Assembly (NCBI GenBank): GCA_033980235.1
Contig: CM067072.1
Location: forward strand, 25,264,192-25,328,191
From: Diadema setosum
Lineage: Eukaryota; Echinodermata; Echinoidea; Diadematoida; Diadematidae
Direction: 5' to 3'
DNA: 64,000 nucleotides
Shown: in pieces, positions 10,641-21,002 of the stretch
Numbering within the stretch: the stretch's first letter is position 1
Layout of the letters: each line of letters begins with the position of its first letter
Notes under the pieces: generated by a model
Databases searched by the model: none
What the model was told of the DNA's origin: nothing
What the model saw: only the letters and a program-made list of their open reading frames with translations
Program-made: the position numbers and the translations under genes

Positions 10641-10958
10641 AAAAGAAAGCCTTGCCGTAGCAAGGGTTTCTTTTACCTTCACAATTTCTCATTGTTATTT
10701 ACAATGAATGTGAGGTACAATCCAAGTCAAGCAACAATAATCACATACTATCACATGCCTTTTGAAAAGCTGCATTAATTCCATGTTCTCTTTTCATGGA
10801 TACCATTTACAATGATATTGCTTGGATTCTTGGAGCTTATACATGTACAATCATGTCAAACTGTTTTGCATACATTAATGGATATATGCTAAACACATAC
10901 AATGTACACTGTAAGTGAAATGCGGTGAAAACTTTTCACCTTCGATACTCTCTTCATG
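10641..10958 (-). other. Gypsy 3' untranslated region
   Basis: A 318-bp stretch lies between the gag-pol stop codon and the polypurine tract. It has no second ORF, so no envelope or accessory gene is present. Confidence 0.7.
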
Positions 10959-13900
10959 TTACACTCTTGACAAAGCGTCAGCAATTACATTATTTTTGCC
11001 TGCCACATGTTTGATTTTGAGAGCATATGGCTGCGTCATCATGCTCCATCTGAACAGTCTGTTGTTCTTCATTTTGAACCGGTCTAAAAAGACCAAGGGG
11101 TTGTGGTCAGTATAGACCGTGATCTCCCCTTTGCTATTGGTCAAGTACACTTCATATTGCTGGAGGGCAAGGATGAGACTGAGAGCCTCCTTCTCGATAG
11201 TTGAGTACTTCTTTTGGTATGCGTTCAACTTTTTGGAAAAGTAGCTAACCGGACGTTCAGTGCCTTCTTCATCTTCTTGGAGCAAAACCGCTCCCACTCC
11301 TACATCACTAGCATCTATTGCCACTTTGAATGGCTTTTGGAAGTCAGGAGCTGCCAAAACAGGCTCATTAGCAAGGACTGCTTTTAGTTTCTCGAAGGCT
11401 CTTTGACACTCATCAGTCCAGGTGTACTTTGCCTTGCCCTTCAGCAGGTTTGTTAGGGGGGTGACTACAGTGCTGAAATTTGGTACAAATTTCCTGTAGA
11501 AACCAGCCATGCCCAGAAATCTGAGCAACTCTTTCTTGGATTGGGGAATGGGAAAGCCTAGTATAGCTTCTACCTTGGCTTCTCTTGGCAATACCTGTCC
11601 CTGACCGACTACATGCCCGAGATACACCACTTTGGCCTTTGCAAATTCACTCTTTGCCAGATTAATCACCAATCCGGCCTCCTTGAGTCGATCAAAAAGT
11701 TGCCGCAAGTGTGTAATGTGCTCCTCCCACGTGTCACTATACACTAGAATGTCATCAATGTATACTACACAGTTGTCAAGTCCGGCAATGATTTGGTTTG
11801 TCAGCCGTTGGAAGGTGGCCGGAGCATTTTTCATGCCAAATGGCATTACTTTGCATTGGAACAAGCCATCTGGTGTGGCAAAGGCAGAAATCTCCCTGGC
11901 TTTGTCGGTCAAGGGCACTTGCCAGTATCCCTTTAGAAGGTCTATTTTACTGACATATGCAGAATTTCCGACCCTGTCAATGCAGTCTTCTAGTCTGGGG
12001 ATGGGGAAAGAATCTGTTTTCGTCACGGCATTCACCTTTCTGTAATCTATACAGAATCTTTGAGACCCATCCGGTTTGGGCACCATGACGATTGGGGAGC
12101 TCCAACTGCTTTTACTCGGTTCTATTATGTCATTGTCTAGCATGTATTGAACCTCTTCCCTTACTTTTTGCAGTTTGCTCGGGTTTAACCTGTAAGGGTT
12201 TTGCTTGATAGGGTCAGCATCTCCTACATCAACATCATGTACAGCCAGAGGGGTGCAACCTGGTTTGTCTTTACACACTTCTTTGTACTCATGTAACAGA
12301 CTAGTCACATCTTTCCTCTGATTTTCAGGTAGGTAGTTCAGTGCCTCATCTATTTTCCCTAACATCTCTGAGTTAGACAACCTGGCACTAGAGGGCTCAC
12401 TTCCATTCTCATCTTGAGCTTCTCCCTCTTCATCTACTTCCTCTTCTACCACCTGAGCTACACCTACAGGCTGACTAGCCTTTCTCTCATAGTACTCTTT
12501 CAGCATGTTTACATGACACACCCTCTGATCTTTTCGTCTGTCTGGCGTACTGATCACATAGTTCACATCATTGAGTTTCTTTTTGACACAGTATGGGCCA
12601 CTGAACTTGGCTTTCAGTGGTTCACCTTGTATGGGCAGCAGTACAAGAACTTTGTCACCTGGTTTGAAGGTTCGGGCTTTGGCATTTTTGTCTGCCTTTC
12701 TCTTCATTGAGTCTTGTGACACTTTCAAGTGTTCCCTAGCTACCTCACAAGCCTTTGAAAGCCTTTCACGAAACTTTGACACATAGTCAAGTAGGTGGAC
12801 CTCATCATCCTCAGTCATGAATTTCTCTTTGATGAGCTTCAGTGGGCCCCTAACTTCATGACCGTACACCAACTCAAATGGGCTGAAACCCGTCGACTCA
12901 TTTGGGGAGTCCCTAGTTGCGAACAGCAGGAAAGGGATGCCCTTATCCCAATCCTCAGGATACTCCTCACAAAATGCCCTAATCATTGTCTTTAGGGTCT
13001 GGTGGTAGCGCTCCAACGCACCTTGGGATTGGGGATGATAAGCTGACGACTTCAGCTGCTTCACACCCAAACGATACATCACCTCTTGAAATATGCCTGA
13101 CATAAAATTTGACCCTTGGTCAGACTGCACTTCCTTGGGCAACCCATACCTAGTGAAAAACTGCACTAGAGCATCTACCACAGTCTTAGCAGTGATATTT
13201 CGCAACGGGATAGCCTCTGGAAACCGTGTAGACATATCCATGATTGTCAAGAGGTACTTATGACCCGACCTAGTCCTAGGCAAAGGTCCAACACAGTCGA
13301 CTAAAACCCGACTGAACGGTTCTTCAAACGCAGGTATCGGAATCAATGGCGCCGGCTTCACTGAATGCTGTGGTTTACCAGCCACCTGACATGTGTGACA
13401 AGTCTTGGAAAACTCAGCCACATCCACATTCAACCCTGGCCAATAGAAATGCCTCATGATCCGATCCTTTGTTTTTCTGACGCCTAAATGGCCGCCAACA
13501 GGTAACTCGTGAGCAATCCTCAAGATCTCACCGCGGTAACTAGGAGGGACAACAACTTGACGGACCACCGTCCAATCCTCATCAGCTGGCCTATGGGGAG
13601 GTCTCCACTTCCTCATCAAAATGCCATCTTTGACATAATAGCACTCAGGGACCTTTTCAGCCTCAGCCTCAGAACACGCCGTCTGAGACAAGCCTTTCAA
13701 CTCAGAGTCTGCCTGCTGTGCTTCAACCAAGGAAGACTTGCTAAACAGCCCATCACTGTTAGCCTCGGAGCCTAATACAGCAACCCCATCATTCAAATCC
13801 TTGAAAAAGGTTTCTGCCAACCAAACACCGGAATTCTCCTCCACATCAACAGAATCCGCATCATCTTGAACAGCTCTACGAGCCTGAGACCTAGTCACAA

Positions 13901-15635
13901 CACAATCTGGGAAAATCCCAGGAAACTCCTCCTGCAACTGCTCAGTTTCAGCAACCACCACTGGTTTATCCGAAACAACTGGAGACGCAACCACCTTGTC
14001 CCCAGCCAAGTCATTCCCCAACAAGAAGTCAATGCCTGCCATGGGCAACTCAGGAACAACTCCAACAGTAACAGGACCAGAAACTAGGTCACACTTCAAA
14101 TCCACTCTATACAGTGGTACTGACATATAACTGCCATCAACAGTCTGAATCAAGACTTTTGCATTAACTGCACTATCTGGTGGAAAAGTCATACCACCAT
14201 CCACCATCAACGACTGAGAGGCCCCCGTATCCCGCAGGATGACCACTGGTTTACCTGCCTCACCAGAAGTACATGGGGTCACCTCACCATCAAACAAAAA
14301 GCTACGATAGCTCTCATCCACCTGCTTAGTCCTATCTTTGAATTTGGGAGATTGACTTTCAATGGCCTGTGTTTCACTGAACGGGACACTATTTTCGGGT
14401 AGGACACTTTTTGACATGACAAATCCCATGTCCTTCTTTGTTTTGTTTTGCAACTTCCAACACTGTGACTTTACATGCCCTGTCTTGTTACAGTGAAAAC
14501 ATTTGATGACATTTGCACTTGTACTGGACCCTTTGTCAGATTGAGGCTTTGGTGCCGATGAAGTTTCAGAACTCGTGCCTTTTTCAGAACCAGCATTCTT
14601 TGGATTGCTCGACTGATTTTTGTCTCTCTTATTTCCAGAGAAATTCCTGAAAGGTGGTCTGTTGTCATTTCTGTGGGTCAGCTCATACTCATCAGCCATC
14701 AAGGCTGCTTTATGCAAACTTGTCACTTTGTGATCATCCAAATGCGACCTCACACTGAAAGCAACACTCTTTTTGAATTCTTCCAAGAGAACAACCTCAC
14801 GTAGGTTATCAAAATCCTGATCCACTTTCAGGGATCGGTACCACCTATCAAACGTCATTTCTTTTTCACGAGCAAACTCAACATGTGTCTGGCCTGGTTT
14901 GCGGTACGAATTTCTGAACTTATGTCTGTAAGCCTCTGGCACCAATTCATAAGCATTCAACACTGCCTTCTTGACTGTAGCATAGTCACGTGATTGCTCT
15001 TCAGAGAGAGATGAGTACACATCGGCTGCTTTGCCGACAAACACACTTTGAAGGAGCAAGGGCCAAAATTCCTGTGGCCAGTTCAAACTGTTAGCCACCT
15101 TCTCAAATGACACAAAATATGCATCAACTCTATTTTCTTCAAACTTTGGCACCAATCGAATGTTCTTGGCCAAATCAAATTCAGAGGAAGCCCTATCACG
15201 ATTTCCGACAGTCTGTGCATGAGTCAATTCCATCTCACGCAATTTCACTTGTTGCTCCACTTCAAATTTCTTCTGTTCCATTTCAAGTTTCTTCATTTCC
15301 AGTTCTTTTTCTCTTTCAATTTCTAATCTCATCTTCTCTTTCTCCATTTCCAATCTAGCAAGCTCAAGCCGTGTTTGATCAGAAATTTGAGCTTGATCTG
15401 AAGTGTGAATTTCTTCTTTGAGCTCCATGTGACCAGCTACTAAGTCAAGAATCTCTGCCTTTCTTACACCTTGTGGAACATCTACATTTAAATGCTGTGC
15501 AATGGCAGTCAAATCACATTTGCGTAACCTTTGCAAATCTTTGAGGGACAAATCTGTCCTCTGAACAAATGCCTGAACATCCATTGTACTGATTGACATT
15601 GTCACATGTATTACACACAATGTACAATTGAACAA
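10959..15635 (-). CDS. Gypsy gag-pol polyprotein, Gmr1-type order
   Basis: This is a 1,558-codon open frame with no break. The likely start is M13 or M18 (15599 or 15584), because residues from MDVQAFVQRTDLSLKDLQ onward match the usual gag opening. It has a coiled coil at about 85-140, then gag; a CX2CX4HX4C knuckle at C379-C392; protease DTGA at 469-472; integrase HHCC finger H709/H716/C746/C749; the integrase triad D780, D839, E875 (DD35E); a GPY motif near 1013; RT YIDD at 1292-1295; and RNase H with D1441 and D1510, ending ADALSRV. Each catalytic residue is present. Integrase precedes RT, whereas normal Gypsy has RT-RH-INT. Confidence 0.95.
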   Translation of the reverse strand: MFNCTLCVIHVTMSISTMDVQAFVQRTDLSLKDLQRLRKCDLTAIAQHLNVDVPQGVRKAEILDLVAGHMELKEEIHTSDQAQISDQTRLELARLEMEKEKMRLEIEREKELEMKKLEMEQKKFEVEQQVKLREMELTHAQTVGNRDRASSEFDLAKNIRLVPKFEENRVDAYFVSFEKVANSLNWPQEFWPLLLQSVFVGKAADVYSSLSEEQSRDYATVKKAVLNAYELVPEAYRHKFRNSYRKPGQTHVEFAREKEMTFDRWYRSLKVDQDFDNLREVVLLEEFKKSVAFSVRSHLDDHKVTSLHKAALMADEYELTHRNDNRPPFRNFSGNKRDKNQSSNPKNAGSEKGTSSETSSAPKPQSDKGSSTSANVIKCFHCNKTGHVKSQCWKLQNKTKKDMGFVMSKSVLPENSVPFSETQAIESQSPKFKDRTKQVDESYRSFLFDGEVTPCTSGEAGKPVVILRDTGASQSLMVDGGMTFPPDSAVNAKVLIQTVDGSYMSVPLYRVDLKCDLVSGPVTVGVVPELPMAGIDFLLGNDLAGDKVVASPVVSDKPVVVAETEQLQEEFPGIFPDCVVTRSQARRAVQDDADSVDVEENSGVWLAETFFKDLNDGVAVLGSEANSDGLFSKSSLVEAQQADSELKGLSQTACSEAEAEKVPECYYVKDGILMRKWRPPHRPADEDWTVVRQVVVPPSYRGEILRIAHELPVGGHLGVRKTKDRIMRHFYWPGLNVDVAEFSKTCHTCQVAGKPQHSVKPAPLIPIPAFEEPFSRVLVDCVGPLPRTRSGHKYLLTIMDMSTRFPEAIPLRNITAKTVVDALVQFFTRYGLPKEVQSDQGSNFMSGIFQEVMYRLGVKQLKSSAYHPQSQGALERYHQTLKTMIRAFCEEYPEDWDKGIPFLLFATRDSPNESTGFSPFELVYGHEVRGPLKLIKEKFMTEDDEVHLLDYVSKFRERLSKACEVAREHLKVSQDSMKRKADKNAKARTFKPGDKVLVLLPIQGEPLKAKFSGPYCVKKKLNDVNYVISTPDRRKDQRVCHVNMLKEYYERKASQPVGVAQVVEEEVDEEGEAQDENGSEPSSARLSNSEMLGKIDEALNYLPENQRKDVTSLLHEYKEVCKDKPGCTPLAVHDVDVGDADPIKQNPYRLNPSKLQKVREEVQYMLDNDIIEPSKSSWSSPIVMVPKPDGSQRFCIDYRKVNAVTKTDSFPIPRLEDCIDRVGNSAYVSKIDLLKGYWQVPLTDKAREISAFATPDGLFQCKVMPFGMKNAPATFQRLTNQIIAGLDNCVVYIDDILVYSDTWEEHITHLRQLFDRLKEAGLVINLAKSEFAKAKVVYLGHVVGQGQVLPREAKVEAILGFPIPQSKKELLRFLGMAGFYRKFVPNFSTVVTPLTNLLKGKAKYTWTDECQRAFEKLKAVLANEPVLAAPDFQKPFKVAIDASDVGVGAVLLQEDEEGTERPVSYFSKKLNAYQKKYSTIEKEALSLILALQQYEVYLTNSKGEITVYTDHNPLVFLDRFKMKNNRLFRWSMMTQPYALKIKHVAGKNNVIADALSRV

Positions 15636-15715
15636 TCAACTCACTGGTATTTTGTCTGTACCAATATTCTAGGTTCCGGAACGTTCTAAATTCTAAGTTT
15701 TTGCTTTAAATTCAC

Positions 15716-15739
15716 TTCTCGGACACAAGCCCCCAATTT
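15716..15739 (-). other. putative primer-binding site
   Basis: Directly after the 5' LTR the coding strand reads AAATTGGGGGCTTGTGTCC. The TTGGGGGCT start is reminiscent of proline-tRNA primer sites but is not a clean match, so the primer tRNA is uncertain. Confidence 0.45.
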
Positions 15740-16843
15740 TGTTACGACCAAAATCACTCTGAGAATGATCGCACAAAAGAAACAATCAACTAATGTTCAG
15801 GCGGTTTATTAACAGTGATATTGTGGGTACAGACTCGTAATCGGTTTTCACATCAGTACAATAATGATCAATACAAACAATTACAAATCGGTAATAGAAT
15901 CACTTACGTGCATTACAGTCCAAAATTTGAAAGCAAGTAACCCTTTGACAGTGTCCAGATACGATGTTCGATGCACAGATGAATGATCCGCGATGCACCG
16001 ATGAATGATACCTCAGACGTAAATCCAGAGGCGCAGGTTGTGATAATCCTCGTTATTAATCCGGGGTAAAATCCACAATGTATGTCCACGGCGAAACGTG
16101 CAAAATCCAAAAGTTATGACGACCACGTCCAGTTGATGCGTTGAATGATGATTCACTTTATAATGTCCAGCAAGGAATCCAGCCCGTCACAGCTTTGCCG
16201 TAATAATGTCCGTTGACACTAAAATATGGAGTCTATCTCCAACGTAGGCAAATTAATTCTCTGCAGGCAAAATGTCTCCCAGGCCTTATCTCCACAAACA
16301 CAATTTGTATAGCAGGTCAGCAGGTAACACAGGACTGACTATAACAAGTCGCTTCAGAGCCAGAAGTGACGTAACTCTCAGAGCAGAGGTGTTGGGTACT
16401 CTGCCTACCTCAGAATTCCTCCTGCTTATATACTATCCATTCACCCCTTTCTAGTACATTCTGTAATTTTCTCCAACCTGGGGCTACATACCTGAACATA
16501 CTAGCAAGTCCAAATTCCAGGAATCCTGGATGACTCACTGCCTAATATGTGCATAACATCAGTTGCCAAAATTAACTACCAATCACATTGGGCTACAAGG
16601 GCAGTGCCTCACTCAGCCAGCACTTCCTAGAATTTTCTGGAATGGGTTAAATCATTCTAGATTGAGAGAGCTATAATGTATTTCCTGTCACATGCATGTA
16701 CTGTAGTTACATTGTATACTACATAGAAAATTCTCCATTATTCTGGTCACCCTGTGTACATACAATGTACACATTAAAACAACCATGCACACAGCCTTGA
16801 ACATTAAACATGTACATAACTACTTGTGTGTACATTTGTGACA
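15740..16843 (-). repeat. 5' LTR of the Gypsy element
   Basis: This is the 1,104-bp partner of 9522-10625. It sits about 104 bp upstream of the first Met of the gag-pol frame and should contain the promoter. The right edge (ACA at 16841-16843) is followed by the AGCT target duplication. Confidence 0.93.
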
Positions 16844-18367
16844 AGCTTGGTTTTGGTGACTTCCTCCGGCATCCCCCTAGAGTTAGCACGTACAGTACCT
16901 GTAAACATTCAACACAGTCAAAACACACACAAATTATTATTTTTTATGATTATAGAAATATAACATTATATGAATCCTTTTTACTATAAAACTGAAGGAA
17001 AAAAAAAATAAAAGAGAATGTACCAGATGGTAAATGGTAAATTACACTGGAATGTATTCCTTTGAAGCATGGAGGGGGGGGGGGGGGGGGGGAATCAGAG
17101 CTAAAAATATAGCATTCCCCATTTTTTACGAAACACTTAGCTTGATTACCGTAGATTACAGAAAATCTCATCCAAATATTTTTTCTAAAAAAAATAGTAG
17201 TTTGAGGTAATGCTAAACATGAAATATTTTAGGCTGTGCTCAACATTATAAGGGATAAAATTATTATGCCCACCTGTGAGGTATGTATCGTTGTCATAGA
17301 GGACTTCTGCGAGGTGCGGCTTTGTGTAGAAATTATCTGTTTAGAGGTGGTAGCCTTTATCAAGCAGATTGCTCTTGGTCAGGAGCGACATGACAACTCC
17401 GTGTGCTTGACCCTGCTCGTGTCTGATGTCAAAGTCTTTCCCAGCATATGATTCTACATGGAAGACATACCCTGTAGAGTCACATAACTCTAATTTCTTG
17501 ATGCCAAACTTCGCATGGCGCTTGTTTGGTATGTACTGTATGTACACAATATGGTTCTTTATTCCGATCATTGATTCATCAATGCTCACATTCTCAGAGG
17601 GCACACAGTGCCTTTTGAAGGCATCGTTCAACTTGTCAAGGACTGGGCGGACTTTATGCCATGGGTCAAATCCATCTTCACCTCGCGCCACCTCCATGGC
17701 GTTGTCGTTAACGTGTATCATTTTGTTCACAAGAGCGTATTGCCAAAATGGCATTACTGTGTTGAAGAACGGTGTTGCCTGGCTGGCTCGTGTTGATCAA
17801 AAATCTGTCAAACGCTTCTTTCTGACAAGTCCCATGTTGAGAGTTAGGCCCAGGTACTTTTTCAGAAGAGCCACCGTCACTCCATTATCAGGCCATCTTT
17901 TGAACCGAGAATGGGGATGTTCCCTAATCCATTCAACCACAGAGTCATCTGCCAAGAAGGCGTCAGCATAACGGTTTGTCTGTCTTTTGATGTGAAGCAT
18001 CATGTCTTGGTCAAAGAAGAGCTCAAGTATTCAATCGGCTGGCTATTCCGTGGTGGTGCCTGCCGTGGCCCAACATTCCTTGGCAAAAATGCTTTCATCG
18101 TCGCTGGGTCATGCTCAGGCTCAGGGGGCTGTACAGGTACCCATACAGAACCTCCGTCATCACTTCCTTGGCGCTGCCCGGCTGTGCTCCGTGCTGGTCA
18201 ACACGTCGCCGTTTCGCGATCGCTGCAGGTGCACTGCCACCATCGCCATCGTCAGAGCTAGAACTTCGATATGGATCTGATGGAATTCCATAACTTGATG
18301 TTTCTGAATCTATGCCCGTGTCAGATCCTGCAGTACTTTCCTCATCAATTCTGAAACTTTCAAACAA
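16844..18367 (-). pseudogene. piggyBac transposase, 5' part with intron
   Basis: The N-terminus is acidic and Ser-rich (18367 to 18095). It is followed after frame changes by FFDQDMMLHIKRQTNRYADAF-like sequence (18003 on), VTVALLKKYLGLTLNMGL, VSIDESMIGIKNH (catalytic-core Asp region) and FGIKKLELCDSTGYVFHVES. Two nonsense codons replace conserved residues: TGA at 17797-17799 and TAA at 17341-17343. A 375-bp intron (16899-17273, GT...AG on the minus strand) joins exons in phase 1. The second exon (SRGMPEEVTKTK) runs straight into the Gypsy target site and continues at 9517. Frameshifts also lie near 18030 and 18120. Confidence 0.82.
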
Positions 18368-18558
18368 TCCCGGCCGATTTCGACCACGAAAAGTTGAGGG
18401 AACATCGTCGCTAATGACTCGATTTTCACACTTGCATCTTCACGATCATTCACAATAACAACACTTCGCACGTGCGGAAATGTACACAACAACGACGCCA
18501 CGTCTCAGCAGATCGATCGAAAACAACCCTTCTTTTTCTCATAAATGAAACACGTTTT

Positions 18559-18750
18559 TTTATTACTAACTCTGTTTGTCTCTAGTTGACTCACATGATT
18601 TTTCAACTTTAATTATACAATATTGACTTATGCGAGGTTGACTGTATAAGCTAATTACTTTCAATGATCAAAAGACAAAAGTTCTCTAGCTCAGCTCAGT
18701 TTGTACCTCTGGGTTCTGCTCAGTCTGCTGGTTACTGGATGATTGCCTTT
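18559..18750 (+). repeat. local duplication, copy 1, with pogo-like terminus inside
   Basis: The segment matches 19849-19975 ('tgtctctagttgactc' ... 'gatcaaaagacaaaagtt' ... 'gctggttactggatgattgcc'). Copy 1 has about 65 extra bases (18595-18660). These contain, inverted, CAGTCAACCTCGCATAAGTC beside TA, which resembles a pogo/Tigger-type element end. Confidence 0.7.
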
Positions 18751-19008
18751 CCTTCTCCTCTTCTCCCTCTTGTAGAGTAGATGTTTCTGCCATTTTGACC
18801 TAGAGGTTAAATTCAAACAACATGTATTACTCATAATGCAACATAATCACAGATTTTAAGCAGTTGCTTGTTATTTAAGCAGTTGCTAGCTGACAAGTAT
18901 TTGCTTGTGCTCACTAGTAAAAGCTTTTGCTTGCAAGCAATTACTTATTTTTATGCATATGGATTCAAGCAAAAGGCTAGCAAAAGGCTAGAAAAAGCAG
19001 TTGCTACT

Positions 19009-19103
19009 TTTTATGCAAACCGTCCATTGACAAAAACAAAACGGGACAGACGGACGACCAAGAATCATAATTTGCCTCCGGCCACTTCATTGACGGAGGC
19101 ATA
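19009..19103 (-). mobile_element. Helitron-like 5' end fragment
   Basis: On the minus strand this reads ATGCCTCCGTCAATGAAG, then a GGCCGGAGGCA hairpin partner and a GTCCGTCTGTCC tract. It is a diverged version of the start of the complete element at 31344. The rest of the element is absent. Confidence 0.6.
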
Positions 19104-20724
19104 ATAAAATGATAAGCCTACATACCCGTAATGTCTGGCATTCAATTTGTGATACATCATCCAAATCACTCTCAGAGGAACTGTACTCATCATCTGTTGA
19201 ATGCCCGCCCCCTTTTCAGTACTTGTCCCTAAATAGCACGATTGCCCTTTGTAGTGTGTGATGTAATCTAAAACTGAAAGACTATTTGTTTGGGGGAATT
19301 ATTTTCCTTAATTAGTTATGCTAATTTATGCATACATTCATAGTTTTTGTTTTAAATCACTCTGTGTCCTACAATGCCAATTGTTGTATTTCATAAATTT
19401 CTTATCTATTTACCTGTTATTTAAAGGTCCTGTTGAGTTTTGATAAATTTTCAAAGTGCCCTGGTAAAATTTTTGAGATGGATTTAGTTGATTTCAATTT
19501 CATATGAAAAAGCATCGAAAATAACATGGGAAATATTTAATAATTCTCATTCAAATGCTCTAATTGTTGAGAAATTTAATTTCAAAATATACTTAAAAGA
19601 TGTTTCCCACCCGGGTATCACTTTTCATTTCCAAATGTTATTTTTCAAATTTATGGTGTTTAGCGCCCTCTACGCTTCATCTTTTCAAAATATTTCAAAA
19701 GAAGTTATTTAAAAGTTGTTGATTATTCCTCTATCTAAACACTATACATGCATATTTTATCTAAAATGGTTTAGAGCAATGAGTGGTTAGAGAACGCCCT
19801 CTTATGTTTTAATAGCTCCCTTTTCAATGATAACATGGTTTTTTACTAGGTTATTATGAACTCTGTGTTTGTCTCTAGTTGACTCGCAATGATCAAAAGA
19901 CAAAAGTTCTCTAGCTCAGCGCAGTTTGTACCTCTGGGTTCTGCTCAGTCTGCTGGTTACTGGATGATTGCCTTGTCATGTCATGTTTGTGAGGTTATCA
20001 TAGAAATATAGTGTTAAAATGAGGTTTGGAGAAAAACTTCATTTCGGAACCACTACTGAACTATCACTTTAAGTCACAATAAAGTGATAATATGAAACAT
20101 ACACATGAGGTTGTGTTTACAGTTCTAATAAAATTTCTTCTTATAATGCTGGTGCTGGCAGCGATCCATAAATTGCTTGCGGGTGACGTTTCCCACAAAT
20201 TTCATTGATTTGAAGACCAAAAGCATCTGTTAAGATAAAAACACAATAATTGGGTTACAAAGGTATTTAATTATGTGCTGCCTCTTCTGTCCCTGTTTTA
20301 TGTGGCACAAGTGCCATTTTTGTAAAATTTTCAAAGTCTAGGGGTGCAGAATTACCCAACAATAATTGTTGATTAATACCACATTGGTGAGGAATGTGGA
20401 ATATCAGCAAGTTGGTCTAATGACTATTACAATAGCACAACTGGACTGAGTGGATAAGTATAGGTTAGGGTATAGGTTTGGTGTTAACCCTATTAGGCAT
20501 AAATTAGCATAATTTATTCATGTGGAAAATCTTAGGGGAAAACTAGCAATACAAACTTTAAGATTACATTCCATTCTATCAGCGTGCAAATTTTTGCAGC
20601 GATTGCGTGATCCACTGCCAAGATCAGATTGACCCCCCCCCCCCAGTAAAAACGGGGTCAAATAGCCCATTTGGAATAGGGTTAACGCTAATAATTAGTG
20701 TCGGGATCGATATATAGTGAGAAT
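19104..20724. other. non-coding, contains duplication copy 2
   Basis: AT-rich sequence without a supportable gene. 19849-19975 is the second copy of the duplication at 18559-18750 and lacks its 65-base insert. A C-run lies near 20635. Confidence 0.6.
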
Positions 20725-21002
20725 CAGGGGCGGATCCAGGATTTTGGAAAAGAGGGGGCACAATTTTCAGCTTGTCTGACACACTTTTTTTCTACTGAGC
20801 GCCAGCTATTTCAACAACAAGTAAGTCTCGTACAAGCAGTAGGTATTTGCAGTTTAAACTTCAAGACCTTTTTTCTTTTTTCTTTTTTTGCAAAAGAGGG
20901 GGCACAATGGCAAAAATCGTACAAAAAGGGTACATTTTTTTTTAGATAGCGCTTCAAAACCGGGGCACAGGCCAGAAATGCCCCCATCTAAATCCACCAG
21001 TG
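20725..21002. mobile_element. MITE with CAGNGG(C/T)GGAT termini
   Basis: The left end CAGGGGCGGATCCAGGATTT is inverted on the right as CACTGGTGGATTTAG. The interior has a GAGGGGGCACAA motif twice. Related ends are at 56092 and 56883. The target duplication is not clear. Confidence 0.6.

Larger units (their letters stand above)
9522..16843 (-). mobile_element. complete Gmr1-type Ty3/Gypsy LTR retrotransposon
   Basis: This 7,322-bp element is bounded by 1,104-bp LTRs starting TGT and ending ACA, with a 4-bp target duplication AGCT (9518-9521 and 16844-16847). It encodes one long gag-pol frame on the minus strand. The order is gag, zinc knuckle, protease, integrase, reverse transcriptase, RNase H. 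Integrase before RT is unlike ordinary Gypsy and diagnostic of the Gmr1-type group described from deuterostomes. The two LTRs look identical by eye, indicating a recent insertion. The host site is an exon of a piggyBac transposase gene. No env-like frame is seen. Confidence 0.92.

Noticed and set aside
10626..10958. Envelope or accessory gene downstream of pol
   Set aside because: Only about 320 bp without an open frame lies between the stop codon and the polypurine tract and LTR.
9695..16454. Small ORFs repeated in both LTRs (9695-9892/15913-16110 and 10054-10236/16272-16454)
   Set aside because: They are identical only because the LTRs are; there is no protein-like signature and they lie in regulatory LTR sequence.
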